Shown here one piece after another: positions 16,261-24,794 of a stretch of 40,181 nucleotides of DNA. The stretch spans positions 1 through 40,181 of the forward strand of contig JANMDR010000228.1 of assembly GCA_031376425.1 (NCBI GenBank), in the 5' to 3' direction. Below the pieces are notes generated by a model. It saw only the letters and a program-made list of their open reading frames with translations. It had not been told where the DNA came from and did no database searches. Made by a program: the position numbers and the translations under genes. The DNA is from JANMDR01 sp031376425. GTDB taxonomy: Bacteria; Pseudomonadota; Gammaproteobacteria; Burkholderiales; Usitatibacteraceae. Every line of letters begins with the position of its first letter. Within the stretch, counting starts at the first letter, position 1.

Positions 16261-19068
16261 GTGAAACTAAAGAAATTAGCACAGATTATTTCCCTAATCT
16301 GTATTGCAGCTCCAGCATACGCACAAGTTGCTGCGCCAGAAGTAAAAAAAGACGCGCCCAAGCCACAAAAGGTAGAACGCATTGAAGTAACCGGCTCCAG
16401 CATTAAGCGGGTTGCCGACGAAGGTGCACTGCCTTTGCAAATTATTACCAAAGACGAAATTGATAAGGCTGGTATTACCAGTGCTGAACAATTGATCGCC
16501 ACTATTTCTGCCAACGGCACCGGCCGCGACAATATGTCCGCCAACACCGGCATTATCAATACTGGTATCACTGATCGTAACAATAACGGTAACTCCAGTG
16601 CCAACTTGCGTGGCTTGGGTTCATCGAGCACTTTGGTGTTGTTAAACGGTCGTCGTGTATCTACTCACGGTGCTAAGGGTAACTCGGTTGATTTGAACTC
16701 CATTCCGCTAGCAGCAGTATCGCGTGTTGAAATTTTGAAAGACGGTGCCTCTGCCGTTTACGGAACCGATGCCATTGGTGGTGTTATTAACTTTATTTTG
16801 CGCAAAGATTTTAGCGGTGTTGAGCTTTCAGCCTTCACCGATATTACGCATGACGGTGGCGGCAATATTACCCGTGGCAATATTTTGGCCGGTACCGGTG
16901 ACTTGGCGCGCGATGGTTATAACGTGATGGCAACCTATACCTTGGATCGCCAAGAGCGCCTAAGAGGTTCGCAGCGTGATTTCGTTAATGGTCAGCAACC
17001 AAACCGTGGCTTAACGCCAGATACCGGTGGCTTAACATTCGCCACATTGAATGCCGCTGCGGGCACCGCATTCACAGCAGCGTTTAATGGTTCACCTACC
17101 ATTGGTAATTTTACTTTGCCAGTCAGCACAGTGAGTTTTAACCGTGCTAATTTGTTGAGCTTCCAGAACAATTGCGAATCCATCAAAGATGGTTTCCAAT
17201 ATCGTGCCGACGTATTGGGTGCTGACTTCTATCGTGCGGCTCGTGGTTGTGCTTACGACTACGGTAAGCAGCAAGTATTGATTCAACCTGTTGACCGTCA
17301 GAATTTAGTTACACGCGGCATCATGTCGTTGAATGCTGATACTAATATTGTTGCTGAAGCCGTGGCATCGCGTACTGAATCTACGCGCTCGTTTGAGCCA
17401 GTGCAATTAACGGCCAGTGCTGGTAACGCTAACTTGTATCCCGTCAGCGGTCCTTATTACAAGTTGATTTTGCCGATTGCGCAATTTATTCCTACATTCA
17501 ACCCTAATCTACCGTTGGCATATCGCTGGCGTTGCGGCGCTTGCGGAAATCGTGAAATTAACTCGATCTCTCAAGCAACACGCATCATGGTTGGTATCGA
17601 AGGCATATTAGCGGGTAAGTATGATTATCGCGTGTCCGCATCTACTGCTGGTAGTCGCGCTGGTTCTACTCTCATTAACGGCTATTATAACCAAGTAGCG
17701 CTGTATCAAGTAATGGCCAGCGGCATATTGAATCCGTTCTTGCGTAATGGCGAATCACAAACACCGGAAGCCATGACAGCGCTGGCTGGTGCAAGCGCTA
17801 ATGGTCGTTCATTGTTTGGTGGTGAAGCAAGCCTAACGCAGTTTGACGGCACGATTTCTGGTGAAATATTCCAGTTACCGGCAGGACCGGTAGCGGCCGC
17901 TGTTGGTTTTGATATGCGCCGTGAAAGCTATTTGTTCCGTAACGATGCGACTACGGTTGTTATTAACGGCGCACCGTTTGACGACAACCAACCAAAGGTA
18001 AGCCGTACCATTAAAGCGGCTTATGCTGAGGTGGTTGTACCCGTAATTCGTAACTTAGAAATTACAGCCGCAGTGCGTAATGACCGTTACAGCGATTTTG
18101 GCGGCACGACTAACCCGAAGGCCTCGATTCGCTTTAACCCGATTCCACAATTGTTGTTCCGTGGATCGTATAGCGAAGGCTTCCGTGCACCGAGCTTCTT
18201 CCAACTCTACACAGCAGGTGGACCATCACCGTTGCCACGTGATATTAGTGATCCGGTTTTGTGCGCAACATTCTCCACGCAAAATCAAAATTGCGGTATC
18301 CGTATTGATCAAATCAACGGCGGTAATCGTGATTTGAAGCCTGAGAAATCTAAGCAAAGCACCATCGGTGTAGTGTTCTCACCAGTTAAGTGGGCTACAG
18401 TCAGTATTGATGCTTGGAACCTAAAGCGTACCGAGCGTATCTATGAGCTAAATGCATTGGATATCTTAGCTAACGCAGGTAGCTTCCCAGAAGCCTTCAT
18501 CCGCCGCGCTGACGGCACACTTTCTGCCATTCGTGCTGGTTATGTGAATGCCGAAGGCGACAAAGCCAAAGGTATTGAGGTTGGCCTGAACGCTAACGGC
18601 AATATGATGAACGGCAAATGGTCTGCTGGCTTAGATGGCACCTTGATGCGCAGCTTCAAATCCAAAGTATTGCCATCTGACCCTGAGCTAGAATTAGTGG
18701 GCGAATGGAATACCCGTGATTTGTTTGTGCGTTGGAAGCATTCTGCGCGTTTCACCTACAGCCAAGGTCCATGGAGCAGCACGCTTTCACAAAGCTATAC
18801 AGCAGGTTATAAAGATGAGAACTTCATCGACCGTAACTTCGCACCGGACTTCAAAGAAAGAGTGGAAGCTTATGTGGTTTACAACCTTTCTGCCACCTAC
18901 ACTGGCTTTAAAGGCTTGACCATCACCGGTGGTATTAAGAACATCTTTAACACTGATCCACCGTTCACAGCACACAACGTTGACTTCGCAGGCGGTACTG
19001 CGTGGGATCCACGTGTAGCTGATCCGCGTGGCCGTGCTTACACCGTGCGTTTGAACTATAAGTTCTAA
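16261..19068 (+). CDS. Large TonB-dependent outer-membrane receptor, substrate unknown
   Basis: 935 residues from a GTG start with a good CAGGAGAA ribosome site. A signal peptide ends near APAYAQ. A short TonB-box region (KVERIEVTGSSIKRV, about 37-51) is followed by the plug domain (LPLQIITKDEIDKAG; LRGLGSSSTLVLLNGRRVS; VSRVEILKDGASAVYGTDAIGGVINFIL) and a beta-barrel that ends with the outer-membrane signature VRLNYKF. The EVTGSSIKR start is typical of the subfamily expanded in oligotrophic proteobacteria for carbohydrate, peptide or other organic substrates. An extracellular-loop CGACG (about residues 421-425) could form a disulfide. No transporter, sugar hydrolase or anti-sigma partner is adjacent, so the substrate cannot be inferred. 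It is a single-gene transcript closed by a strong terminator. Confidence 0.95.
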   Translation: MKLKKLAQIISLICIAAPAYAQVAAPEVKKDAPKPQKVERIEVTGSSIKRVADEGALPLQIITKDEIDKAGITSAEQLIATISANGTGRDNMSANTGIINTGITDRNNNGNSSANLRGLGSSSTLVLLNGRRVSTHGAKGNSVDLNSIPLAAVSRVEILKDGASAVYGTDAIGGVINFILRKDFSGVELSAFTDITHDGGGNITRGNILAGTGDLARDGYNVMATYTLDRQERLRGSQRDFVNGQQPNRGLTPDTGGLTFATLNAAAGTAFTAAFNGSPTIGNFTLPVSTVSFNRANLLSFQNNCESIKDGFQYRADVLGADFYRAARGCAYDYGKQQVLIQPVDRQNLVTRGIMSLNADTNIVAEAVASRTESTRSFEPVQLTASAGNANLYPVSGPYYKLILPIAQFIPTFNPNLPLAYRWRCGACGNREINSISQATRIMVGIEGILAGKYDYRVSASTAGSRAGSTLINGYYNQVALYQVMASGILNPFLRNGESQTPEAMTALAGASANGRSLFGGEASLTQFDGTISGEIFQLPAGPVAAAVGFDMRRESYLFRNDATTVVINGAPFDDNQPKVSRTIKAAYAEVVVPVIRNLEITAAVRNDRYSDFGGTTNPKASIRFNPIPQLLFRGSYSEGFRAPSFFQLYTAGGPSPLPRDISDPVLCATFSTQNQNCGIRIDQINGGNRDLKPEKSKQSTIGVVFSPVKWATVSIDAWNLKRTERIYELNALDILANAGSFPEAFIRRADGTLSAIRAGYVNAEGDKAKGIEVGLNANGNMMNGKWSAGLDGTLMRSFKSKVLPSDPELELVGEWNTRDLFVRWKHSARFTYSQGPWSSTLSQSYTAGYKDENFIDRNFAPDFKERVEAYVVYNLSATYTGFKGLTITGGIKNIFNTDPPFTAHNVDFAGGTAWDPRVADPRGRAYTVRLNYKF

Positions 19069-19170
19069 TCAGTCGTATAGATTAAATACAGAAAAGCTGA
19101 AATTTAAAGGCATAAAAAGCAGTAACGCGACTGAAAATATAATCTAAATCGGTACGGTCGGCGTGTTGAG

Positions 19171-19203
19171 AAGGGTATTCATGAAAATGAATGCCCTTTT
19201 TTA
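19171..19203 (+). terminator. Rho-independent terminator of the TonB receptor gene
   Basis: A 12-bp stem, AAGGGTATTCAT (19171-19182) with ATGAATGCCCTT (19187-19198) and one G-U pair, has a GAAA tetraloop and is followed by a T-run. Confidence 0.95.
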
Positions 19204-19325
19204 TTGATTTTTAAGCGTATATATACGCATAAATCCCCTGTTTACAGGCATCTTCAGGTTTTTATATGAGCGTTTGCAATGATGGTGGTATGATATTTTC
19301 TCTATCATCATGAGTGATTAAAGCG

Positions 19326-20429
19326 ATGCTAAAACCACCCGAACAATCCCGTCGCCGCGCCTTGCAACACCTCTTGCTGGCTACTGCGGCTACAGCTGCC
19401 GCTACCGCAGGCACATCGAGTCTGGCGCAGGCCAAACTGTCACGCACCGGCTCTCGCGTAAAATCAATGAGCGAGCAAACACTCATTAAACCAGCGCGAA
19501 TCAAATTGGGCGATTTAGTAGGCTTAATCGCCCCGTGTGGCGTGATGACCGACGATAAAATTCAAGCTGCCGTAAAGAAGCTTGAATCTATTGGCTTTAA
19601 GGTGAAAGTAGGCGCCAACATTCGCGCTGCCCACGGTGGCTACGCAGGCACCATTGCTGAACGCTTGAGCGATTTTCACTCCGCCTTTGTTGATAAAGAC
19701 GTCAAGGCCGTTTGGGTAGCAAGGGGCGGATCGGGGGCTAATGGCTTGTTGCCTGGCATTCAATATGGGCTAATTCGGCAAAATCCCAAAGCCCTCATCG
19801 GCTATTCTGATGTTACTGCGCTACATTTAGCGTTGTACCGGCTTGCTGGTCTTGTCAGCTTTCATGGTCCGGTAGCGGGTTCTGCCATGCCTGAATATGC
19901 GCTGAAGCACCTGCTAGCCATACTCACAGAGCCGCAACCCACCTACACCATTGCCATGGCTGCTGAAAACGCCGCAAAGGCCACGGAGCAGGCGCATTTC
20001 GCCATGCAAACCCTGCGCGAAGGTAGTGCCGAAGGGCGTTTAATTGGGGGCAATTTATCGGTACTCATGGCGCTTATTGGTACCCCATTTGGTGCAGATA
20101 TTCGCGATAAACTATTGTTTTTAGAAGACGTATCCGAACCCGCCTATAAGGTGGATCGCATGTTGCATCAACTCCACCAAAACCAAGGCTTGCATAATGC
20201 CGCAGGCGCTGTGCTGGGCGTGTTCACTAGAGCCGATGCAAGGGACAACGAGGCCACCTTATCCATGCCCGATGTGCTAAAAAGCCACTTTGCCAACTTA
20301 GCTACTCCCGCTGTTTACGGTTATTCCTTTGGCCACATCCCGCACCAATTTACTTTGCCAGTGGGCGTGCTGGCTCGGCTAGATACCCAAGCGCAAACGC
20401 TTACTTTGCTTGAGAGCGCCGTGGTGTAA
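19326..20429 (+). CDS. LD-carboxypeptidase (muramoyltetrapeptide carboxypeptidase, S66 family) with Tat-like leader
   Basis: 367 residues from the ATG at 19326; a GTG four codons upstream is also possible. S66 enzymes remove the terminal D-Ala from murein tetrapeptides during wall recycling. Nucleophile Ser161 lies in GYSDVTALH, the acidic loop is LFLEDVSEPAYKVDRML (about 264-280), and the histidine loop is YGYSFGHIPHQFTLPVG (about 331-347). GGNLSVLMALIGTP is also family-specific. The N-terminus has QSRRRALQHLLLATAATAAATAG, a twin-arginine-type leader, whereas classical LdcA is cytoplasmic; export is therefore likely here. Fourth cell-wall enzyme in the window, but it has no operon partner. 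Family assignment is firm; the Tat route is inferred. Confidence 0.92.
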   Translation: MLKPPEQSRRRALQHLLLATAATAAATAGTSSLAQAKLSRTGSRVKSMSEQTLIKPARIKLGDLVGLIAPCGVMTDDKIQAAVKKLESIGFKVKVGANIRAAHGGYAGTIAERLSDFHSAFVDKDVKAVWVARGGSGANGLLPGIQYGLIRQNPKALIGYSDVTALHLALYRLAGLVSFHGPVAGSAMPEYALKHLLAILTEPQPTYTIAMAAENAAKATEQAHFAMQTLREGSAEGRLIGGNLSVLMALIGTPFGADIRDKLLFLEDVSEPAYKVDRMLHQLHQNQGLHNAAGAVLGVFTRADARDNEATLSMPDVLKSHFANLATPAVYGYSFGHIPHQFTLPVGVLARLDTQAQTLTLLESAVV

Positions 20430-20634
20430 GTAACTTCTCAGGCCTTGTTCGGTTGTAAGGAGTCGGTGCAATTCATTAAACACCGATAGTTTGTCATCCC
20501 CACGACAAAAGTGCACCAAGGCTTTATGTTGCGCACTGATTTGGCGCGTGGCAGCGGTATTATTTTTTTGAGAAATTTTGCCCTTACCTTTGTTAAGTCA
20601 TTGATTTTATTTGATATAAACCAGCTTTGATAGG
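20430..20634. other. Intergenic stretch after the LD-carboxypeptidase
   Basis: About 200 bp with no convincing gene and no clear terminator. A 67-codon minus-strand open frame exists but lacks a ribosome site and recognisable composition. Confidence 0.4.
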
Positions 20635-20651
20635 TTGGCACGGATGCTGCT
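20635..20651 (+). promoter_or_regulatory. Sigma-54 (RpoN) type promoter
   Basis: TTGGCACGGATGCTGCT contains GG (20637-20638) and GC (20649-20650) with exactly 10 bases between. This matches the RpoN consensus TGGCACG-N4-TTGC at all but one specified base. It predicts a start near 20662, which is the base just before a hairpin-forming segment. Confidence 0.75.
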
Positions 20652-20661
20652 ATATGGAAAT

Positions 20662-20740
20662 AGCAACGATTTATTTCGTTGTCAATTTCTCCTCCGAGAG
20701 CGGTTAGCCCAGTTACCTACGGTAACTGGGCATTTTTCTT
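20662..20740 (+). ncRNA. Candidate sigma-54-dependent small RNA with anti-Shine-Dalgarno loop
   Basis: Between the sigma-54 promoter and a strong terminator lie about 79 nt that fold into three hairpins. Hairpin 1 is CAACGA (20664-20669) with TCGTTG (20676-20681). Hairpin 2 is TCTC (20688-20691) with GAGA (20696-20699) and a CTCC loop. Hairpin 3 is the terminator. The segment TTTCTCCTCC is complementary to GGAGGAGAAA, a Shine-Dalgarno-like sequence, so the RNA could block translation starts. No open reading frame fits. The predicted start falls at the foot of hairpin 1, so promoter, structure and terminator agree with each other. It is not assigned to a known RNA family. Confidence 0.65.
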
Positions 20741-20741
20741 T
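20707..20741 (+). terminator. Rho-independent terminator of the candidate sRNA
   Basis: A perfect 11-bp stem, GCCCAGTTACC (20707-20717) with GGTAACTGGGC (20721-20731) and loop TAC, is followed by ATTTTTCTTT. Confidence 0.95.
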
Positions 20742-21040
20742 GAGGCTTGGATTTGAGTCAGTTTCGTGTAGATGTTAATGCTAATAAGTTGGAGTGATCA
20801 CCCAAAAGTAGCGCTTAACAGCGCGTAAACCAACCGTTTTTTGCCCCAACAACCCTAGATTTTACGGGGCTTTTAAGGTCATTTTAAGTGTTGAGGTGCG
20901 TAAAAAGGCGATCTAATCACTCTTAAGACTTTACTTTAACTAATTGTCGAAAAGAGGCCCTTTTTGTGCAATAAAACCCATCCGGAAGTGATTGTTTTTA
21001 TTAGGGTTTTTTTAATTATCGCGCTTTGCGAATTAAGTTA
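20742..21040. other. AT-rich intergenic region before the nrdA control region
   Basis: About 300 bp without a gene. Two weak terminator-like signals occur: GCCCC/GGGGC around 20853-20880 followed by TTTT, and AAACCC/GGGTTT around 20973-21009 followed by a T7 run. The latter could isolate nrdA from upstream transcription. Nothing else is recognised. Confidence 0.35.
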
Positions 21041-21056
21041 TTGCAATTTCATGAAA

Positions 21057-21103
21057 GCTCAGGATATAGTGTTGGCTGTCCGGAAAAACACTAGATATAG
21101 TGG
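21057..21103 (+). promoter_or_regulatory. Pair of NrdR boxes, 31 bp apart
   Basis: Box 2, ACACTAGATATAGTGG (21088-21103), matches 14 of 16 positions of the NrdR consensus ACACWATATATWGTGT. Box 1, GCTCAGGATATAGTGT (21057-21072), matches 12 of 16. Their starts are exactly 31 bp apart, three helical turns, the arrangement usual for NrdR. NrdR-(d)ATP represses ribonucleotide reductase genes. The boxes overlap the likely -35 and -10 elements of nrdA. Confidence 0.85.
21072..21101 (+). promoter_or_regulatory. Likely sigma-70 promoter of nrdA
   Basis: TTGGCT (21072-21077) and TATAGT (21096-21101) are separated by 18 bp. The -10 lies inside NrdR box 2. A second possible promoter, TTGCAA (21041-21046) and TATAGT (21065-21070), also with an 18-bp spacer, lies 31 bp upstream over box 1. 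The predicted leader to the nrdA start is about 345 nt. Confidence 0.55.
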
Positions 21104-21107
21104 TCGG

Positions 21108-21171
21108 TGTGGATAATCTGGGGATAAAAGCGGGTTTGATTGTGTGGGGTTGGTGGATAAGCTGTGGATAG
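21108..21171 (+). promoter_or_regulatory. Cluster of four DnaA boxes upstream of nrdA
   Basis: Four same-orientation boxes occur: TGTGGATAA (21108-21116, perfect), TGGGGATAA (21119-21127), GGTGGATAA (21152-21160) and TGTGGATAG (21163-21171), the last three with one mismatch each. The start-to-start distances are 11, 33 and 11 bp, all multiples of about one helical turn. DnaA is known to control nrdAB in E. coli. Here the cluster lies just downstream of the predicted start. Confidence 0.8.
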
Positions 21172-21454
21172 TTTTTGTGTTTTCATAGCGCATAAGAGTG
21201 AAAGCGGTGTTGTTAATGAAAATGCGCGCAAAATCAGCTTTAAATCGCTTGTTTAAGAAATCAATTGCTTTGCCTCTGTTCAACCATCAAATTTCTTCAT
21301 TGCTCCATACTGCATCGCAGTGCGACAGATCCCTGTATCCACCCTGCACCCACTTTAACTTCAGCGCCAGACAAATAGAAAATAGTAAATAAGTCGCTCA
21401 ATCGCGCGGCTTGTTTGAAACAATAATTACAGAAATAACTAGGAGATATCCCTT

Positions 21455-24409
21455 ATGAGCGCAATCCTGCCAACTTCAGCGTCGTCCGCTTCGGCTGCCA
21501 ACAATAACCAAAACTTAAGTCGAGCCGCAGGTGCGCAACAGGGAGGTAGTTTAGATTCCGGTTTTAGTACGGGCTTCGGTGCGGGGTTTGGTACTACGGC
21601 TGAAACACGTTTAGCAGATTACAAAATTATTCGTCGTAATGGTTCTATTGCACCATTTACACCGGATAAAATTTCCATTGCCCTTACCAAGGCCTTCATC
21701 GCCGTTAACGGTGGTCAGGAAGCGGCCTCAGCGCGGATGCGTGATCAAGTTATTCAGCTTACCCAGCTCGTGGTTGCGGCGTTGATGCGCAATAAGCCGT
21801 CTGGCGGCACGTTTCATATTGAAGAAATTCAGGACCAAGTTGAGCTAGCGCTGATGCGCGGTGGCGCACACGAAGTGGCGCGTGCCTATGTGCTTTATCG
21901 CGAGCGGCGTACGCAAGAGCGGGCGCAGGCTAAGGCCGCCACCCCCGCCGGTGCGGCGGCCGCAGCTGCCAATGTGTTGAATGTTACCGTTAATGGTCAA
22001 CGCCAACCAATGGATGTTGCAAGCCTTGAAGCCATTATTGCCAATGCCTGCGACGGCTTGGGCGATGCGGTATCGGTGAGTGAAGTGATGGAATCTACCA
22101 TCCGTGATTTATATGATGGTATTCCGCTGGATGAAGTATACAAAGCGGCAACATTAGCGGCGCGTAGCAAAATTGAAAATGATCCTGCTTATAGCAAGGT
22201 GTCATCACGTTTATTGATGCACACGATTCGTAAAGAAATTTTAGGCCGAGAAATTACCGCAGATCAAATGCTTGGCGAGTACGCGGCATACTTTCCGCAA
22301 TTTATTAAGCGCGGTATTCAGGCTGAATTGCTCGACGAGCGTTTAGGTCAATATGATTTGAAAAAAATTGGCGCTGCCTTGAGGCCAGAGCGTGACGGTC
22401 AATTTACGTTCTTGGGTTTACAAACCTTATATGACCGTTATTTTTTGCATATTGAAGAAGCGCGTATTGAAATGCCGCAGGCGTTTTTTATGCGTGTAGC
22501 GATGGGTCTTGCGCTCAACGAAGTTGAGCGCGAAAGCCGCGCAATTGAGTTCTACAATATATTGTCTACGTTTGATTTTATGTCATCGACGCCTACCTTG
22601 TTCAATTCGGGCACACGTCGTTCGCAGTTGTCATCGTGCTATTTAACGACGGTAGCTGATGATCTTGATGGCATTTACGAAGCGCTAAAAGAGAACGCCT
22701 TGCTGTCTAAATTTGCCGGTGGTTTGGGTAATGATTGGACGCCGGTACGGGCGCTGGGTAGTCGCATTAAAGGCACCAATGGTAAATCACAGGGTGTAGT
22801 GCCATTTTTAAAAGTGGTAAACGATACGGCAGTGGCGGTAAACCAAGGTGGAAAGCGCAAAGGCGCGGTCTGTGCTTATCTAGAAACATGGCATTTGGAT
22901 ATTGAGGAATTCCTAGAGTTGCGTAAAAACACCGGTGATGATCGCCGCCGCACGCATGATATGAACACCGCTAACTGGATTCCTGATTTATTCATGAAGC
23001 GCGTGATGGAAGCCGGTGATTGGACCTTGTTTTCGCCATCTGACGTACCAGATTTGCATGAAAAATTTGGTCGTGAATTTGAAACTGCGTATGTAGGTTA
23101 TGAAGCTAAAGCTGCACGCGGCGAAATGCGCTTATTCCGCACCATTCCAGCATTATCGCTATGGCGCAAAATGATTTCTATGCTGTTTGAAACGGGTCAT
23201 CCTTGGATCACATTTAAAGACCCTTGCAATATCCGTTCACCGCAAAATCATATCGGTGTAGTACATAGCTCCAACCTGTGTACCGAAATTACGCTTAACA
23301 CTAACGAGAATGAAATCGCGGTGTGTAATTTGGGCTCGGTTAATTTGATTAACCATATGAAGGATGATCCTTCGGCACCAAGCGGCCGTGCGCTCGATCA
23401 CGATAAATTAAAGCGCACTATTTCCACGGCTATGCGCATGCTGGATAACGTGATTGACATCAATTACTATGCAGTAGCAAAAGCACGTAATTCCAATTTA
23501 AAACACCGTCCGGTGGGCTTAGGTGTAATGGCGTTTCAAGATGCGCTGCATGAGCTACGTGTGCCTTATGCTTCGCAAGCAGCGGTTGAGTTTGCTGATA
23601 AATCCATGGAAGCGATTTGCTATTATGCCTATTGGGCATCCACAGAATTAGCGGCTGAACGCGGCCAATATTCCACCTACAAAGGTTCCTTGTGGGATCG
23701 TGGCATTCTGCCGCAAGATTCCCTAAAGCTATTGCGCGAAGAGCGCGGTGGCTATGTGGAAGCAGATATGTCGGAAAGCATGGATTGGTCAGCTTTACGT
23801 AGCCGTATTAAAACCTACGGTATGCGTAATTCTAACTGTGTTGCTATTGCACCTACAGCCACAATTTCAAACATCATTGGCGTATCAGCCTGCATTGAGC
23901 CAACGTATCAAAACCTATTCGTAAAATCAAACCTATCGGGCGAATTTACGGTGGTAAATGATTATCTAGTGCGTGATTTGAAAAAGCTCAATATGTGGGA
24001 CGTGGTAATGGTGTCCGACATTAAATATTACGATGGTAGCTTGGGCAAAATTGATCGCATTCCTAAAGAATTGCGTGAGCTATACGCTACCGCGTTTGAA
24101 GTTGATACTAATTGGGTAATCGAAGCTGCAGCACGGCGCCAAAAATGGATAGACCAAGCGCAATCACTCAATATCTACATGGCTGGTGCATCGGGTAAGA
24201 AGCTCGATGAAACCTATAAATTGGCATGGTTACGTGGCTTAAAAACAACCTATTACCTGCGCACTTTAGCCGCTACCGCCGCTGAAAAATCAACTGGTCG
24301 TGGTGGTGAATTAAATGCGGTTTCAAATGGTGTTTCTACCAGTGCTGCTACTGAAGCTAGCCCCCAATTTTGTTCTATCGATAATCCGGAATGTGAAGCC
24401 TGCCAGTAG
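21455..24409 (+). CDS. nrdA: Class Ia ribonucleoside-diphosphate reductase, large (alpha) subunit, with two ATP-cones
   Basis: 984 residues; reduces NDPs to dNDPs with NrdB. The N-terminus is a low-complexity Ser/Ala/Gly stretch (about 1-50). ATP-cone 1 (about 56-155, YKIIRRNGSIAPFTPDKI) and a second cone (about 175-265) are allosteric activity sites for ATP/dATP. The catalytic barrel carries Cys395 (SSCYL), Asn607/Cys609/Glu611 (NLCTE) and Cys624 (AVCNLGS), equivalent to E. coli Cys225, Asn437/Cys439/Glu441 and Cys462. The tyrosine pair of the radical path is in LKTTYYLRT, and the swinging-arm cysteines are Cys980 and Cys983 (CEAC). AGGAGATA is a good ribosome site. Expression is probably repressed by NrdR and tied to DnaA through the upstream boxes. 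The gene is separated from nrdB by two small genes. Confidence 0.97.
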   Translation: MSAILPTSASSASAANNNQNLSRAAGAQQGGSLDSGFSTGFGAGFGTTAETRLADYKIIRRNGSIAPFTPDKISIALTKAFIAVNGGQEAASARMRDQVIQLTQLVVAALMRNKPSGGTFHIEEIQDQVELALMRGGAHEVARAYVLYRERRTQERAQAKAATPAGAAAAAANVLNVTVNGQRQPMDVASLEAIIANACDGLGDAVSVSEVMESTIRDLYDGIPLDEVYKAATLAARSKIENDPAYSKVSSRLLMHTIRKEILGREITADQMLGEYAAYFPQFIKRGIQAELLDERLGQYDLKKIGAALRPERDGQFTFLGLQTLYDRYFLHIEEARIEMPQAFFMRVAMGLALNEVERESRAIEFYNILSTFDFMSSTPTLFNSGTRRSQLSSCYLTTVADDLDGIYEALKENALLSKFAGGLGNDWTPVRALGSRIKGTNGKSQGVVPFLKVVNDTAVAVNQGGKRKGAVCAYLETWHLDIEEFLELRKNTGDDRRRTHDMNTANWIPDLFMKRVMEAGDWTLFSPSDVPDLHEKFGREFETAYVGYEAKAARGEMRLFRTIPALSLWRKMISMLFETGHPWITFKDPCNIRSPQNHIGVVHSSNLCTEITLNTNENEIAVCNLGSVNLINHMKDDPSAPSGRALDHDKLKRTISTAMRMLDNVIDINYYAVAKARNSNLKHRPVGLGVMAFQDALHELRVPYASQAAVEFADKSMEAICYYAYWASTELAAERGQYSTYKGSLWDRGILPQDSLKLLREERGGYVEADMSESMDWSALRSRIKTYGMRNSNCVAIAPTATISNIIGVSACIEPTYQNLFVKSNLSGEFTVVNDYLVRDLKKLNMWDVVMVSDIKYYDGSLGKIDRIPKELRELYATAFEVDTNWVIEAAARRQKWIDQAQSLNIYMAGASGKKLDETYKLAWLRGLKTTYYLRTLAATAAEKSTGRGGELNAVSNGVSTSAATEASPQFCSIDNPECEACQ

Positions 24410-24489
24410 CGGGATATTAAGAGGGACATTAATAGGGATATGAAGCAAAGCTAGAAAAGTACAGATTGCAATTTTGTAAAGGATATCCA

Positions 24490-24717
24490 ATGCAGTTTCG
24501 TATTTATCAAGATTTACAGTATGACTGGCGTTGGCAACTAAGCGATGAAGAAGGCCGTAAATTAGCCGAATCGAGCCAAAGCTATCGCGAAAAATCCGAG
24601 TGTCTCTATGCGATTATTCAGGTTCAACGTTGTGAACATGCAGTAGTGCTAGAAAATGCCAGTACCTTAATGGAAGTAGAGATGCAAGCCATGCCGGGCT
24701 TAATGCGCAGGCATTAG
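24490..24717 (+). CDS. Small DUF1508 (YegP-like) protein
   Basis: 75 residues from the ATG at 24490, preceded by AAAGGA; the in-frame TTG at 24466 lies before this ribosome site and is rejected. MQFRIYQDLQYDWRWQLSDE and SYREKSECLYAI match the DUF1508/YegP pattern (F-x-I-Y, W-R-W-x-L, then a K-x-x-C-x-x-x-I helix). It contains one such unit, where YegP has two. The role is unknown. It is the first of two genes between nrdA and nrdB. Its last codons (CGC AGG CAT TAG) form the beginning of a 24-bp tandem repeat that continues into the intergenic region. Confidence 0.85.
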   Translation: MQFRIYQDLQYDWRWQLSDEEGRKLAESSQSYREKSECLYAIIQVQRCEHAVVLENASTLMEVEMQAMPGLMRRH

Positions 24718-24794
24718 TTGTTATCCGTGCGCAGGCATTAATCGTAGTCCGTGCGCAGGCATTAGTTGTTATCCGTGCGCCGGCTTAATCTGTA
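24705..24794 (+). repeat. 24-bp tandem repeat, three full units and one decayed unit
   Basis: Units 24705-24728, 24729-24752 and 24753-24776 begin GCGCAGGCATTA and end TCCGT; a fourth, GCGCCGGCTTAATC, is partial. Units 1 and 3 are identical. The first unit overlaps the stop codon of the DUF1508 gene. There are no spacers, so it is not a CRISPR array. It probably arose by replication slippage. Confidence 0.9.

Noticed and set aside
20438..20641. Minus-strand open frame of 67 codons next to the sigma-54 promoter
   Set aside because: No ribosome site, no hydrophobic or domain pattern; more likely chance in an intergenic region.
24705..24794. Possible CRISPR array
   Set aside because: Units are directly adjacent with no spacers and overlap a gene end; this is a tandem repeat.
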